Notes: a model not told the origin generated them from the letters alone. A stretch of DNA of 64,000 nucleotides from Motacilla alba alba (GCF_015832195.1 NC_052028.1:5933501-5997500); one strand, 5' to 3'; shown: positions 40,742 to 53,509, counted from the first letter of the stretch. A program made the numbers and translations.

Positions 40742-41739
40742 GTATTAAATGTTGCTTAATAGTGTCCTCCTATACGAGCATGCAGGGACAGAGTACACAG
40801 ATATCTGAGCCCCCTGTGGTCCCTGCACACACTGAACACCTCTCACCACAGTCAGTGGAATTGGGGACCAGTGCTCTCAGGAGTTCTGTGGATCTGGGAA
40901 TGCTGGAACCTCACCAGTGACTGGCCCAATGCAATCAGTGAACATACTGGCACTCCCTTGAGGCTCTGAGGACACAACTGGGTCACTGGCAACTCTCACC
41001 AAGCAATGTAAAAAATTAATTAATCATTCAGTCCTTTAGCCAACAGCCTCTGTTCCAAGGGACCTTTCCAGTGATGCCAAACATTTTCTTTTATTTTAAG
41101 CTCATTTAACTATCAACTAGTTTGTTTTATTTGTTGCTACCAAACAACTTCTGACACATCATATCTTTGAAGTCCAATCTACTGTTTATACAGAAAGAGT
41201 GAAGCTGACACTCCTTCCTCTACTTAATTGGAAAACACCCAAAACATTATAAATGAAATGCTGATAGGAAGCAATACTGAAATTTTGTGTAAAAGAATTC
41301 AAAACATGCAAGCTTAACATTTGCTTTTTGAGCTGGCCACCTCAGTAAAATATTTAATCATAATATCTGTGCTGAGAAAATTAAGGTAAAAATTAAGAGA
41401 TTCAATGTGAGAACAAAAAAAAAATCGTTTAAATGCATGAATAATCATGAATCCTATCTAGAATTTTATTATTATGTCTGTGTTGCACACCCATAGTTTG
41501 AGGCAGAAGTGCATCCTGCCCTACAGCAAGCCCTGTCTAAAGTCCTGATGAGCTGTAAACACTTGCTCTTTTGCCAGCATGTCAAGCTGTTGACCCATGG
41601 CACCTTGGGGTTGCTGGGATGTGGACAGAATAGCTTGAGGAACACGCTCACTTCAAATGCTAGATCCATTTTGTTGTTTGCATACAAGAAGTTCTTCTGT
41701 GACATGAATTGGAATGATTGCAAAATCTATTGATGTTTG

Positions 41740-41755
41740 AAAAAAAAAAAAAAAA
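41740..41755. repeat. Poly(A) tract, 16 bases
   Basis: A pure A run with no AATAAA just upstream. The 41509-41733 open frame before it is not recognised, so a retrocopy is not claimed. Confidence 0.8.
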
Positions 41756-43451
41756 GGTGTTTGTAAAATCTAATGGAATGCAAAGGAAAAAGATCCCTTG
41801 GTTTTGTATTGGGATACTGCAGAAGGCAAGAGTGGTTAATCCTCACCAGCCCCATCAATGTCACATTTCTGCAGTCTTATTTACATTAAATGTCATAGCA
41901 AAGTTTACTTAAATTAGAAGGTTACACATGACTGGATAAAATTAAACAAGTCACTTCATGAGTTTTTAATTTCCTCTGTAGTGATTTAATTCTGAAGTAA
42001 TTTGAAAGAATCCTCTCAGAATGCAATATTAAATTACAACAGAATCTGCTTATCTCTACCAAAGTTATCTTTCATTGACTAGTCTTCAGACTCCAGGCTC
42101 TTTTTTCAGTGTTCTAGTGAACTCTGAAATGCTTCCTGAACAACATCTAACTCTTTTTGTTCATTCCAGAGCACATCATACAACTCTATAGCAGAGATAG
42201 TGTTCCGTGTTGGTCTCCTCCACATATTACACCGAAGATAAACATTATTGTTTGGGAGTCAGCCACCCCTCCCTTGTTCACCCACAATGGTTCTTCAACA
42301 AATGCCTAAATGAAGAAACAGACATTGTTTTCTCATTTGCATCTCCCCAGTCTGGATAAAGTGCTCCCATCTCACCTCCAAGCCACTGCCAGGACCCTGA
42401 AGAAGCGCTGTGCAACACTGCTAACTCATGCAACATCAACACAACAATCAATCCCAACTTTATGCTGGATAAATGACAAGTGATGGAAAGAATTTCAATG
42501 AGTTGCCCAGGGGAAGCAGAATATTTATTTCAGCAGTGCTCCGGTTTCCAAATCATCCTAACTAAGCTGGTTGTCAACACAGCAACATTTCACTGCTGGT
42601 TCATTGCTGTTCCAGCAGATGGTGAGGACCTGTAAAAGCTGAACATGCTGCCACTTTGCTGTTCTAACAAATTAAAACTGAAGTCTTGAAAAGTTAATTT
42701 GTTCAACAGCAATAACAAATGTGAAGTTTAGGCCCTTGATAACTATATACACATGTGAAAATATAATTTTATGAGCACTTATTCCATCTTCTGAGAAACT
42801 CAGAGCTGTGAAATAGTTTTTCAGTGAAGATTTTGGATTTTGTTTTTAGACAAAATCTGGATAACCAGCCATAGTTCATTTATCATTTTGAAATAAAGAC
42901 ACAATAACTGCAAATGTCTCAAGTTTTGGCCTGGCACTCTAAAGCTCCAAAAAAGGCTTCCAATAAAAACATAAAATAGATTGTGAACAGCTAATTAAGT
43001 GTGATAGCCAGCCTTGTGAAAGAGAGAGAGCTATCTTTGTTTGCCTTACATCATTATAGCTCTCTCTGGAATAATTTTCTTGGGAATAAGAGAAGAGTTC
43101 ACTCCCTGTCCTAAATCCCCAAAACATCAAAAGACAACAATGCTAAGTGACATAAATCAGACTTCATCTCTTACTCTCTTAAAATCATAACCAGATTATC
43201 TATGGCCTTTATTCCAGAAATTGTTGCTCCATGGCTGGAAGCTTTGCAATATTCTCACTGACTGATACTACCTAAGGATGACTCCTGAACAACTCATAGA
43301 ATACAGTTATTTTTCTTTCAATTACTGCATCTCTTATGATATCTAAACATCATACAGCACCATCTGAAATGGTTTGTTGTCAGTATGGACACTCCTGGTG
43401 AAACAAACAATTGTTATCCACATTTTACAGATGAAGCGGAAGGATGATGAG

Positions 43452-43550
43452 TCTGGTTTGGGGTTTGAGGCATTTTTGGTTTGGGTTTTATGTGGTTGGT
43501 TGGTTTGTTGTTTGGTTGGGGGGTTGGTAGATTTTTGTTTGTTTGTTTTA
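43452..43550 (+). repeat. G/T-rich low-complexity tract, GGTT/GTTT
   Basis: The plus strand is almost free of C, with repeated GGTTT, GGTTGGTTGG (from 43495) and GTTTGTTTGTTT (from 43537), plus runs of four and six G. The complementary strand is the matching C/A tract. Frames rich in Gln, Thr, Asn and Pro on the minus strand are translation artefacts. Confidence 0.75.
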
Positions 43551-45190
43551 AAAAGCATATGAATGCCTTCTGGCTCCACAGAACAATAGCAAGCACTTCA
43601 TTAAACACTCCCGTTTTCACAAACAAGCTTAAAACACTCTAAATAAAGACAGATATTCGTTAACAAAGATACTTTTGGAAAAAAACTTTATGCCTCAGAG
43701 CACTAAGCAGATTCATACTTTCAGATATGGGCTCTGGAGTACCAGAAGGTCACTCAGGAGACACCAGCAGCTCAGGGAAATGAGCCAGAGATTCAGCAGT
43801 CTGCACTCACTGCACTGAGACAGACAGGCAACCTCATTGTCTAATCCCCACCCACTAAATCACTAAATTCTCAGGGCCTTCTTTAACTGCTCTTGTCTCT
43901 TACTCAGTCCTGCTCCAAAACTGTCCACTTCACCTTCACATATTCCCTCATCAAACCTTTTAACAAATTACATATGAACAAATCCTCACTTAACCCCTCA
44001 TCACATCTTTTCCTCACTGTTTGTCTTTCTGTAGCCTAAAAGTGCCATGGAACTTGCTCAGCATTCCTTTGTGTTTGTACAGCATCTAGAAAACATCTCA
44101 CTGAAGCACTCTGGGGTTTCCTTGGTTACTATGGATATAGAATGAACAGCAAAAGGATTTAGGATGAACAAGTCTAATAAGAAAAATACACACCTGTAAA
44201 AATTACATCATACTGTCTACACCTTTTGAACTCAATGCAATAGACTGATTGAAGTTATGTTTCTTCATTGGCTTATTTAAACGGGGAAGGAAATTACAAT
44301 TTCCTCCCTGATGCACCTGACAACACCCTATTGAATGTCCAAGCTGAAACTCTACTGAGGTAGAAAACAAGGACAGGAAAGAAGATTCAAGATTAGTTGT
44401 GTAGTGAGGGAGGCTTATCAAGGTTTACAAATATCTAATTAGTACATTATAAACCTAGATGAATGCTATTATTTGGGCCTGATCTAAAAACCTGCATGGA
44501 TTTACCAGCTTTCTGGCTTGCAAAGATCCATCCCTGTTAGATCCATCACCCACTGGCACAAGAACTTCTTCAGCTGCTCTTCCTGCTCTGTTCTGCATTT
44601 CCTCACTCTACTGCAGCTCCAAACTTCTCTCTTGCACTGTCTGGCAGAGACAATCCCAGACATTTAACTTTACAGGGTAATACTGCACAAGGTAAGGGGG
44701 AGATATACAAAAGCTCATCACTAGAAACAGAAACAAAATTCAAAAAACTTCAGAAGTCAAAAAGAGCAAGACTGCTATAGTAGCCATACATTCATTGACA
44801 AAATCATGTATCTATTTTGTGCAAACAGAAAGTAGACATACAGACCACTGTTTCTACAAAACCAAAATGCTTACCTTGATAACCGCTATCAGCAGTTTAT
44901 GTGAGTAAAAGTTTTCCATACAGATGACAAGATTTCCTAAAATGAGGGACTGTACTAGAAAATTGGTGTTCAAAAAGCAAACCCAGCATGCCTGTGGCTG
45001 AACCAGAACTGTGTGAAGCCACGATTCTCTGTGTGTGGAAGCACCTACTGACAGCTGCACTTGCTGGCGGGTATGGTTTGATTTCACCATCTATTTCACA
45101 AACACCTACAAAAGGTTTTTTGCATATAAATATTCATAAGGTGCAAATTAGTGGTTTCACAGCTATTTTCCCTCTCTTTTCCTCCCACAG

Positions 45191-45232
45191 TCTGCTACAA
45201 TAAAGCCTCATTTCACAGAATCACAGTTAAAT
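45191..45232 (+). other. Possible 42-base micro-exon
   Basis: A strong acceptor-like tract (TTTTCCCTCTCTTTTCCTCC then CACAG, ending at 45190) precedes 42 bases, which are followed by the donor-like GTAAGG at 45233-45238. The length is 14 codons and one frame is open through and beyond it. The CACAGAATCACAG inside it also resembles the 3' tail of a CR1 element, so an old CR1 fragment is an alternative reading. Confidence 0.15.
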
Positions 45233-46659
45233 GTAAGGAAGGTGTCTCCATTGATCTACACTCAAGCGCATCACCCCTTGAGATTATTTAAAATACTGAT
45301 TATTTAATTGTTTCTAATGCCTCTGAAGCAGGACATACACACATTGATACTGACTTTCAGCAGGAGAAAATAATTGGAACTCTCAAAATATTTTGAAAAA
45401 AGGTGGAGAGATGATCCCAATGGCCATTTCAAAACCTTTGAAGTTAACAGAGGTACCACACACAACAGGTCCTTCTTGAAATCACCTGTCTCAATAGTAT
45501 GAACTTCAGACAGCATCCTAGTAGCAAACCACATTTGTTTGACAAAAAGAGAAGTGTAGCATGGAAATCATTGGTACATTGTGTGGGAGGAAAACAAATT
45601 CTAGGGAAAAAAAACCAAAACAAAAACCCCTCTCCCTTTTAAGAAAGTTACTTAAAGCAAACATCTATGAAGGTAACATAAATATACAAGTCTCCAGAGT
45701 CCTGACTCCCACAAAGCCTCTGTATTTGAAAACACTGATTCCTAGTCACAATTTAGCTTTCTAAAAGTTTATTTGGCCTAAAGAACAAGGCTCATTAACT
45801 TAACACTGAAGTCAGAAAACTCACACAGGACAGATCACACAGTGAGGAAATCCATCCTGATCTCAGGGCTGAATAAAGATCAGCTACCACAGCCACTGAC
45901 ACACGTCATTCCAAGGATGGACACACAATGAAGATCATGCACACAATATCCTCATCCTGAAAGCATTGCATATGCTTTCTTACAAATACTGCTAAGCTTT
46001 AGGAAAAAAAAATTATTTTCAAAATAAAAAGGAAGATTACAGTCCCAGACTCCTAAATTAATATCATTTAAATATTTAATCAGAACACTCAAGAGATGAA
46101 TTCAAATAATTTGCTATTACACAGTAAACACATGCATGGTAGCTGATTTGCTTACTGCACTGGTGTATTTCTCACAATAAAGATGAACAGAATTCTTAAG
46201 GAAAATTCCACCTTGCAGTCCCACCTCAGCCATCAGACAACACCTTGGAAGGCCAGAACTGCAGGGAATGGAGGCACTGAAAGAAACCTTCCACAGACTG
46301 TCTGAACCTCAAGATGTTCTAGAGGACTGTGGTTTTTTGATTTACATGCACTAGAAGAAATACAGCAGAACTTTTGCCTATTTTCCATTGTTTTCCTTTC
46401 CTCTCTTCCTCAACATTTGTTTTCTCCACCATCTGATGTCCTTACATAGATAAGAAAAGTTAAATATTTACAGCAGCTCAGACAGCAAATCCTTTAACAA
46501 ATCCCCTGGGAAACCCACCTCTCTGATTCAGTTTCCAAGGAACCACAACACAAGTATTTCTTCCTATAAAGATGATGCTACAGTTCCATTCAGAAACTGT
46601 TTTCCCCCAATTTCAAACCCAATGCCTGCATATACAAATTCAATTTGCTGTCCTGTTTT

Positions 46660-47110
46660 ATTCCAATAAATGGAGCTTTACCAATGGTTCTAAGCAGAAA
46701 TGTCAACAGTGTTTGAGTGATTGCTGGATATTATTTATTTGATATGAAATGAGCACTGAATGAATTGGCAAATTAATCTGCAAATAATGTTACTACCTAG
46801 AATAGATTTAAGCTACTCCATGTTAAACTATGGCTTATTGCTATACAACTTTGATCACTGGCTAAATGTACAAAGCCTACAATATAAAGGTATCAGAAAT
46901 GATCTTTATAAAAATAAGATTAGCACGTAATAAGAACAAGGTGGTTGCTGGAGATATTGTTGACATTTCATATTAAAGCCAGAAATTGTTATGAAATTGA
47001 GTTGAAACATGCTATAACAGAGAGAAAAAGGTGATCATCAATAAATTTAATTTATTGGAGCACTCTGTTATTGACATTTTATAAAATCAGGAATCATGAG
47101 ACTGCTGCTT
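46660..47110. promoter_or_regulatory. Regulatory-looking AT-rich block
   Basis: About 450 bases free of simple repeats, with many AATTA and ATTAAT words, CAAATAATG, and the perfect palindrome at 47039-47057. Among the more conserved-looking stretches of the window, by eye only. Confidence 0.25.
47039..47057. repeat. Perfect palindrome, 9-base arms around one T
   Basis: CAATAAATT (47039-47047), T, AATTTATTG (47049-47057). It is within the AT-rich regulatory-looking block 46660-47110. Confidence 0.65.
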
Positions 47111-47901
47111 TCCACAAGTCTGACTCAGAGTAAGGTCATTTAGTAGCATACTAAGAAAAGATAACTAGCTGGAATTTACAGTCAGTGAAGCATTTCTCAT
47201 TGAAGATTTAAAATATTCTGTGCTAATTTTTTCCCTCTTCTCACAGAGATTTAGGAATGTGTTTTGGGTACATGTATTAACCATGTTCTTTCAGCCCTGC
47301 TTGTCGGAGCAGGGCACCAGGCAATAGGGCACAGAAGGGCGGATGCCCTGAATGGTGAAGGTGTGGGACTGAAGAGGTGAAAAGAGGCTTGGAAGGAACC
47401 GTCTGGCACCCAGCCCTCTCTGCTACTCAGTCTTCCAAACACCTGAGTGCAGGAGCTGCCCTTCACAGTTCAGAATTGAACTGCAGCCTTCTGTGAGGTG
47501 CAAAGCAAAGCAAAAGTCCAGTCCATGGTCAAATTTCTCTATTGCTTCCTAGCCACTCAGACACAAAGCACAGCTCACTGCATTTTCACCTGTTAGCTGA
47601 AGCACCACTCAGGGTTCCTAATTGCTCATTTATGAAATACATCATACGCCTGTTTCTAACAGGAGGATATCCAAGAAAACATTGCTATCTACACAAAAGA
47701 ATTCACTATTCAAACACACATTCTGAATAGCTTCCCAGCCTCTTATTTCCTTCCTTGCAGCATTCTGTAGTTGAGACATTTCCAGTATCCAAATGTTTTA
47801 TTTCCTCTTTCTTAAACTATTCCAAATAGAACTTGTAATAAGTAACTCTGAATGGCAGATTTCTGAAGCAAACACATGATTTCTGATTTAGCTTTAGAAA
47901 G

Positions 47902-47941
47902 ATTAGCTTTTACCTCTTAAAATTAGCTTTTACCTCCTAAC
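47902..47941 (+). repeat. Tandem duplication, two 20-base units
   Basis: ATTAGCTTTTACCTCTTAAA (47902-47921) is followed by ATTAGCTTTTACCTCCTAAC (47922-47941). The two differ at two positions. Confidence 0.7.
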
Positions 47942-48506
47942 ATTCAAACTCCTGTCAAACACTCTTGTAAGTCAACACACTCTGACTGGGCCTGCTGGAG
48001 TCTCATGTGAAAAAGGCTGGTAACCAGCATGCCAAGGCATTCCTTTGTTTGGGAGCATTTTTCATACAGTTCTGAGGTAGCTGGCTTGTGCCCACCCATC
48101 AGCCTCACCACCAGCTGCTTTCCCGTAGAGGAAAGGATTCCCAGTCACAAATAGGAGTGTTCCATTTGAATCACACAGTTGCTCCACTGGACAAAAGTAA
48201 AGCAATATCTTCACAAGTGAAATTGACTCAGCAGCATTTACAGCCTCATTACATATTTTATTTTTACATACATACCCTGATAGGCCACTGAATTTGCACC
48301 TCCCCTCATCCCAGAAATATTTGAATAAATGTTTCCTTCAATAAACATTATATTTGGAGCTTTTTATTTCTCCATTTTACATGATAAATAGGTTCATGGA
48401 TCACAACTCTCTCATTCCTCTTGTACAGAACTCACAATCATATTTATTCCCATAAGCTTCCCTTAGATGACTATATGACTGCAACAAACTTCTGCATATT
48501 CTTTAA

Positions 48507-48518
48507 AACACACACACA
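48507..48518. repeat. Short (AC)n run
   Basis: Six AC units. Confidence 0.6.
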
Positions 48519-48726
48519 GGACAAGAGTATGAATTAGAACTTTTTATATTATTCACTGATGATCACATACTGATAGCCCTATTTAAATAATTTATCAAAG
48601 AAAAGGATAACTTATAAAAATTAATATTGGCCTAAAAAAGCTAATTCACCACATTGCACATAGGGAAAATAAGTCTCCAGCTTAATGTACATTACAAATT
48701 CCTTTTTTTCCTGTGCTTGAGAGGAA

Positions 48727-48990
48727 TTTTTTTTTTTTTTTTAATGCTAGGTTTATTTTACAGTTTTGCATTCTACCTTATGACAGAGGGAAGCAAATGA
48801 AGGGTGCAGGCAGAATTGTAGTGACTGAGCTGCTCACCCACAACCCTGCAAGGGCAGCAAACACAACAGAGCCCTTCTCCACCAGCACAGCCAGAGATTC
48901 TCCCTTCTGGTTTTGCATGAGGACCATGCTGTGCTCTGGGACATCAAAATTTGTTTTGCACATCTTCAGGAAGCTCCTGTGTAATTCTAG
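48727..48990 (-). pseudogene. Possible retrocopy 3' end with poly(A) tail (unidentified parent)
   Basis: On the minus strand this segment ends in a 16-base A run (48727-48742), preceded about 10 bases upstream by AATAAA (reverse complement of 48752-48757), the arrangement of a polyadenylated mRNA copied into DNA. Upstream on the same strand an open frame of about 61 codons (48963 down to 48778, first residues MCKTNFDVPEH) ends in TAA shortly before the AATAAA. The frame extends a further 13 codons upstream to an in-frame TAG. I do not recognise the protein. No target-site duplication was found, and the 5' limit is arbitrary. Processed copies are scarce in birds because CR1 does not use poly(A) templates. 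The alternative is a chance T tract beside ordinary intronic DNA. Confidence 0.3.
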
Positions 48991-49139
48991 CTATTTGATA
49001 CCATCAGAACTTGGTCCTTCTTTTATGACAAACTAATCACAAAAAGAGTTTTCATGTCTAAATTGTAAAGTAGTCTGCAGGAAGTTAGCTGTAAAAGAGA
49101 CAGGAGGCTTTTGTGACACAGCTGAAAGCTTGTGAGAAA

Positions 49140-49620
49140 TAAATTATAGGAGAAACATTTTTAATAGACATGCTTAATGTTTTTATTGGTGAGAATGCTG
49201 AAGTGGCTGCCAATTCAACTTTGTGTCTAAATTGTCAAACATAATTGCTTGTATATGTGGCATAATAAAAATCTCCATTGTAAAAGTCTTAAGAACGCTA
49301 AGTAATGTAACACTGGCTTTTACAGCATTAAAAAGGAATAATAGACTTGTGTCCAGTTATTGTATTTAGAGAAATTCAAAAAACCCATTAGATTTCAAAG
49401 ACAGACAAATTGTTAAATAGCTTTTGTCACTTTAATCTGCACAAAAGACAGAAATCATTCCTTGGGAACATTTTCAGTTTAAACTTGTCTCCCTAAAATA
49501 TGCTTTTCAAAGCGTGCATTAAAATAAAAGCTATATTCAAATGCAAACACTCAACTAATAATTTCTCCATGTTGATAATTGTATTAATCGGGTAGCAATC
49601 TGTGCATCTGTGATATTGCT
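49140..49620. promoter_or_regulatory. Regulatory-looking AT-rich block
   Basis: Unique AT-rich sequence rich in TAAT-type words (for example ATTGTATTAATCGGG near 49578), with no repeats or long A/T runs. Confidence 0.22.
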
Positions 49621-51415
49621 GTGACCTCTTCAGCTGAAAGCAACTTCTAACAGGCACTCTGAAAATTCAAGAGTCATTGACTTGAGTGCAAGAATTTTCT
49701 ATTTACAGAGAAACGTGTTCAGCTGGTAAACAGGAAAAAAGAATTCAAGATAATCTGACAGATAAAGCAAACCAACTAGAATCAATTGAGGCATAATAAG
49801 AAAATGGAGTAGTATAAACAATTTAAATAGTTCTCCTGCTGCCAAAACCAGTTCAAGATGAAAGCTTAACTTCTTTCCTTAAGCAGAGGAAAGTCCTTCC
49901 CAACACATCTGGAAACTTAGAAAGGGCTGAGTCTATTTCCAAGAGGAGAGTCAAGCAAAACCAAAACTGCCACAAGTATACTGGAAAAAACTCTGGAAGG
50001 TAATGTCAGTGCTTACAGGAAATAACTGGAGGAAAAACTGATTAAAACGTGTGAAGGTTATGGTGGAGATTGAAGCTTATTAAATATAATCTTTACCAAA
50101 GGCAAGACCCCCCCTGGACAACCCCAGGAAAAAGGAGAAGGAGTAAGACACGGATGATGTCCTCACTTGTGTTTCTAAACTAGAAATCAACATAAGGAAC
50201 AGTAGGTAAAATAAAATTAAAACTTTTCTTTTTTTAACTGAAAGAAAAATCTGCTGAAGAAGCAGACAGCAAGAAAAGGATAGCCTCATACTTCATCCAA
50301 CTTTGAAAATACAGCCTGATTTAAGCATTTCATTTATATTAGCCCTTTAGAAAATAAATCCCACCTGTCAGCCTGTCTTCTACTGAGAATAATCCATTCC
50401 TCATAAAAACAAATCATCTCCCCATAGCATACAGAGCTATGACATCATTTTGCAAAGCAGCATTGTATCTGCAAGTAACTGCCACACAACACTCCACATG
50501 TCCTCAGCAGTTATTCTTTGAAAAGAAAGAGAGCATAAGACTCATAAAACCTAATATTGGAGAATGTAACTTGGTTTACTTGGGAAGCAAATCCAAGGAA
50601 GTTACATCAGACTGCCAGTATCAGTGCAGGAGCTCACCTCTATCCAGACTGCCCACGATTCCTTTTCTCCAGCAATAGTAAAGACATGAAGAAATCAGGT
50701 ATGTGTTACAAAAACACGTACTTACAAAGGCAGCAGCCACTCCTAATTAAGATGAAACTAGAGAAAAAGGAGCTATTATTCACTAAACCATGCCCACCTT
50801 CAGGAGCTTTTGCTTTTAAATCTTGATCTGGTACCAACTTCCACCTAGAAGAAAATTTGGAGACCTAGATTAAGACAGAATTCAAGAACAGCTGCAACAA
50901 CAGTATTCAAAAACATATTTTTTATTATAAAAATACATAAATAGAAATTGAACATATATGAGAACTGCCTTCTGGACTCTTCTGACTGTATCACCAGTTA
51001 ACTACTTGCTTATATATATTGCCATTATTCTTAGAAAGAGCTTATCTTCCCTCCCCTCTGTGCCAGCTATTATCATCAAATTCTAACAGCTCATCTCCTC
51101 TCCTGTCTCTGCATTTGATTTCCTACTTCCTTGAAGTGCTATCATCTTCCCACTCCCACCAAAGGAGAAGGGAAAAAAGAGAAACAAATAATCAATACAA
51201 GGTTCAGGTTTCAAGCAGGGCTTCACAGCATCTCAGGGGCCAAACTGGACAGGGATGCAGTTTGAAGGATTCTCAGAGACAGTGGATCAGCTGCACCTCT
51301 GCCACAGAAAAAAAGCCAAAGCACCTCACTCATCACTGAGAAGATGGGCTGAATTGGAAACCTCTGTGGCTGTGTTCATCCTTAAGTCCACACCTTGAAT
51401 TCGATCAGACACATT

Positions 51416-51434
51416 AAAAAAAAAAAAAAAAAAA
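51416..51434. repeat. Poly(A) tract, 19 bases
   Basis: An uninterrupted A run. No AATAAA lies in the preceding 40 bases. Confidence 0.85.
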
Positions 51435-52056
51435 GCTATAAAACTCTTCCCTATCCCCTAATGTCTAAAAATCACAATCAGCACAAACCTTGGGCAGTGG
51501 CACCCTGCCTGCCCCACAGCCCCTCTTTCCTGGTACCCTTGGGCCACCACTGTTTCCTGAACAGGGGAAACATTTCCTTCCCTTAGGCATCCTCAACCAG
51601 GCAGATCTCACAAGCCTGAGAGTTTCTCCATGCCAGTCCTTACCCAAATGTTGCCTTTTCCAGCCTCCTTTACATCCAGTTGAGGAAGTCCTGTCCTTAC
51701 ATTTTACAATTTAAATATCTGAACAAAGGTATTGTATTCTCTTAAGACTCATAACTTCTATTCCAAACCTGTATCTATCACACTTTGCTCATTAATAGGC
51801 CCTGGTGATTTACATCTCCTAGTTCTGAACAAAAGCTAAAAATTTTTATGAGGAAAAGAGTTTTAAAGCTGTAGAGCACAGTTAAAGCCATAAAACCTAC
51901 CAATACATAATTTCTACAAATGGCAACTTTGTCAAAGCTGGCCTCATTGACAATTTCATCCTTTCAAAATACTTCTTTGCCCAAAACCTGACCAAGCCAG
52001 GTCTTTTTCCTCATAGTTATTTAAATCTCATCCTCTTGTCAATATGGCTCTACAGG

Positions 52057-52131
52057 ACAAAACAAAACAAACAAAAAAAACAAAACAAAAAACCCAAACA
52101 AATAAACAAAGAAACCTAAACAAAACAAAAC
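52057..52131. repeat. (CAAAA)n-like A/C-rich tract
   Basis: AAAACAAAACAAACAAAAAAAA continues as C-interrupted A runs, with AAACAAATAAACAAAG and CAAAACAAAAC variants. Confidence 0.8.
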
Positions 52132-52282
52132 AATTCAAGTGCTATACTATAGAAGATTTCAGCACAATGCTGCAGAATGGAGCAGCAGGAAAACTGATCC
52201 TACACATACTGGGATAAAATACAAGAACTACATATTTCAGGAAACATCACATTTTTTCCTAGAACTGTTCATTGCCCTGGGT

Positions 52283-52332
52283 TGATTTCTCAGCTGACAG
52301 AGACAACCTGAGAAATCAGGTTGATTTCTCAG
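52283..52332. repeat. Direct plus inverted repeat of TGATTTCTCAG
   Basis: TGATTTCTCAG occurs at 52283-52293 and 52322-52332. Its exact reverse complement CTGAGAAATCA lies between them at 52308-52318, only three bases from the second copy. The 52308-52332 part can form an 11-base-pair hairpin with a GGT loop. Confidence 0.7.
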
Positions 52333-53495
52333 CAGGACAAGGCTTCCAGCACTTAACACAACAGGTTTCTCACTGGAATTATTTTTGTGGAAAGTCTTTT
52401 AGATTTCCAGAACTTTGCAAAGAACTTCAAGTCCATCTTTCCTTCGCTCAGCAGAGACAGTGCCTTCCAATTAAAATCAGTGATAGTGCAAAATATCTAC
52501 TTATAAATGGCAATAAATCTATACTTTTATGATACTCAAAATAAACAAAGGAGTACTGTGCTAAAAGGATGATTTCCCACTCTTGTAATAAGAAAAACAA
52601 TATCATGAACTTCAAATTTTGCATGAGGACAACATGGCACCATTAGCATGAGTTACATATGTAACTAATGTGTTCTAAATGAAACAAACCTGTGAAAAGA
52701 TGAAAGAAAAATGATGGGGTTTACCCTAAGAGCTATGTGTGCAGAGAAGAGCTGGAACACATCCTGCTCAATGGTTTTAGGCCATTAGGAGACTGTAAAG
52801 GAAGAGCAGCCTGCTCTCCAGCAGCAGACATGGCAAGCACCCCCTTCTTGTGTTAAATAATGCTCTAGAGAACTGCAGAAGACAAAGAAAATCAAGATCT
52901 TAACTGGAACAGACAAGGAAATAATGAAAATTAACTCAGACACTTACAAAGCAGAATTGAACAGACAGGGAAATGAAACAGAAAGACAAAATTCAAAATT
53001 ATCATGCACAGCACCTTTGGATAACCAAGCATTTAAGTGCTATCCTGATGAGCAGAAGCTTCATTAATCTTTCCTGACGAGGGACTTGCAAGAAACAAAG
53101 TTGTGGTAATGTTTCTGTTACTAAAGGAAGCTTCCATGAACAGCAGTGGCTGCAACTAAACCAATATGGCAAAACCCACCAAGAACACAATAGAATTGCT
53201 TCAAGGAATTGCAAACATAAATCTCTCTCCTGCAATACTATTTTCCCAGTGCTAAGCTTTATGGAGCATGCCATCAAAAGGAGCACTGCTGCAGTGCCTC
53301 TGACCCCAGCAGAGCTGCTGTGAAACTGCATCGTGTCTGCCCCTCCACTGGGGTCTGTTGGTCCTTTTAATAAAGCATTCTCCTTCCTCAGAACTCAGGT
53401 GCTGGTCTGAAATCACAAAAGATTTTTCCATTATTTTCAACCAGAAAAGACACCTATTTGTGCTCTGGAATGGTTTTCTACCTTGACACTTTATC

Positions 53496-53509
53496 CTCCC
53501 CTAGGGGAG
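53496..53509. repeat. Perfect 14-base palindrome CTCCCCTAGGGGAG
   Basis: CTCCCCTAGGGGAG reads the same on both strands. It lies at the start of a short GC-richer patch (53496-53580) containing a few CpG. Confidence 0.55.

Larger units (their letters stand above)
40742..48726. other. No gene seen
   Basis: Unique AT-rich DNA with the G/T tract at 43452-43550, an octamer-type ATTTGCAT at 42335-42342, the micro-exon candidate at 45191-45232 and the block at 46660-47110. Confidence 0.5.

Noticed and set aside
41509..41755. Poly(A) tract at 41740 preceded by a 74-codon frame as a possible retrocopy
   Set aside because: No AATAAA before the tract and no recognised protein. The tracts at 7566, 51416 and 55328 fail for the same reason.
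45213..45265. Possible CR1 tail remnant (CACAGAATCACAG then GGAAGG...GATC)
   Set aside because: Only scattered agreement with the CR1 3' end beyond the first 13 bases; too weak to annotate.
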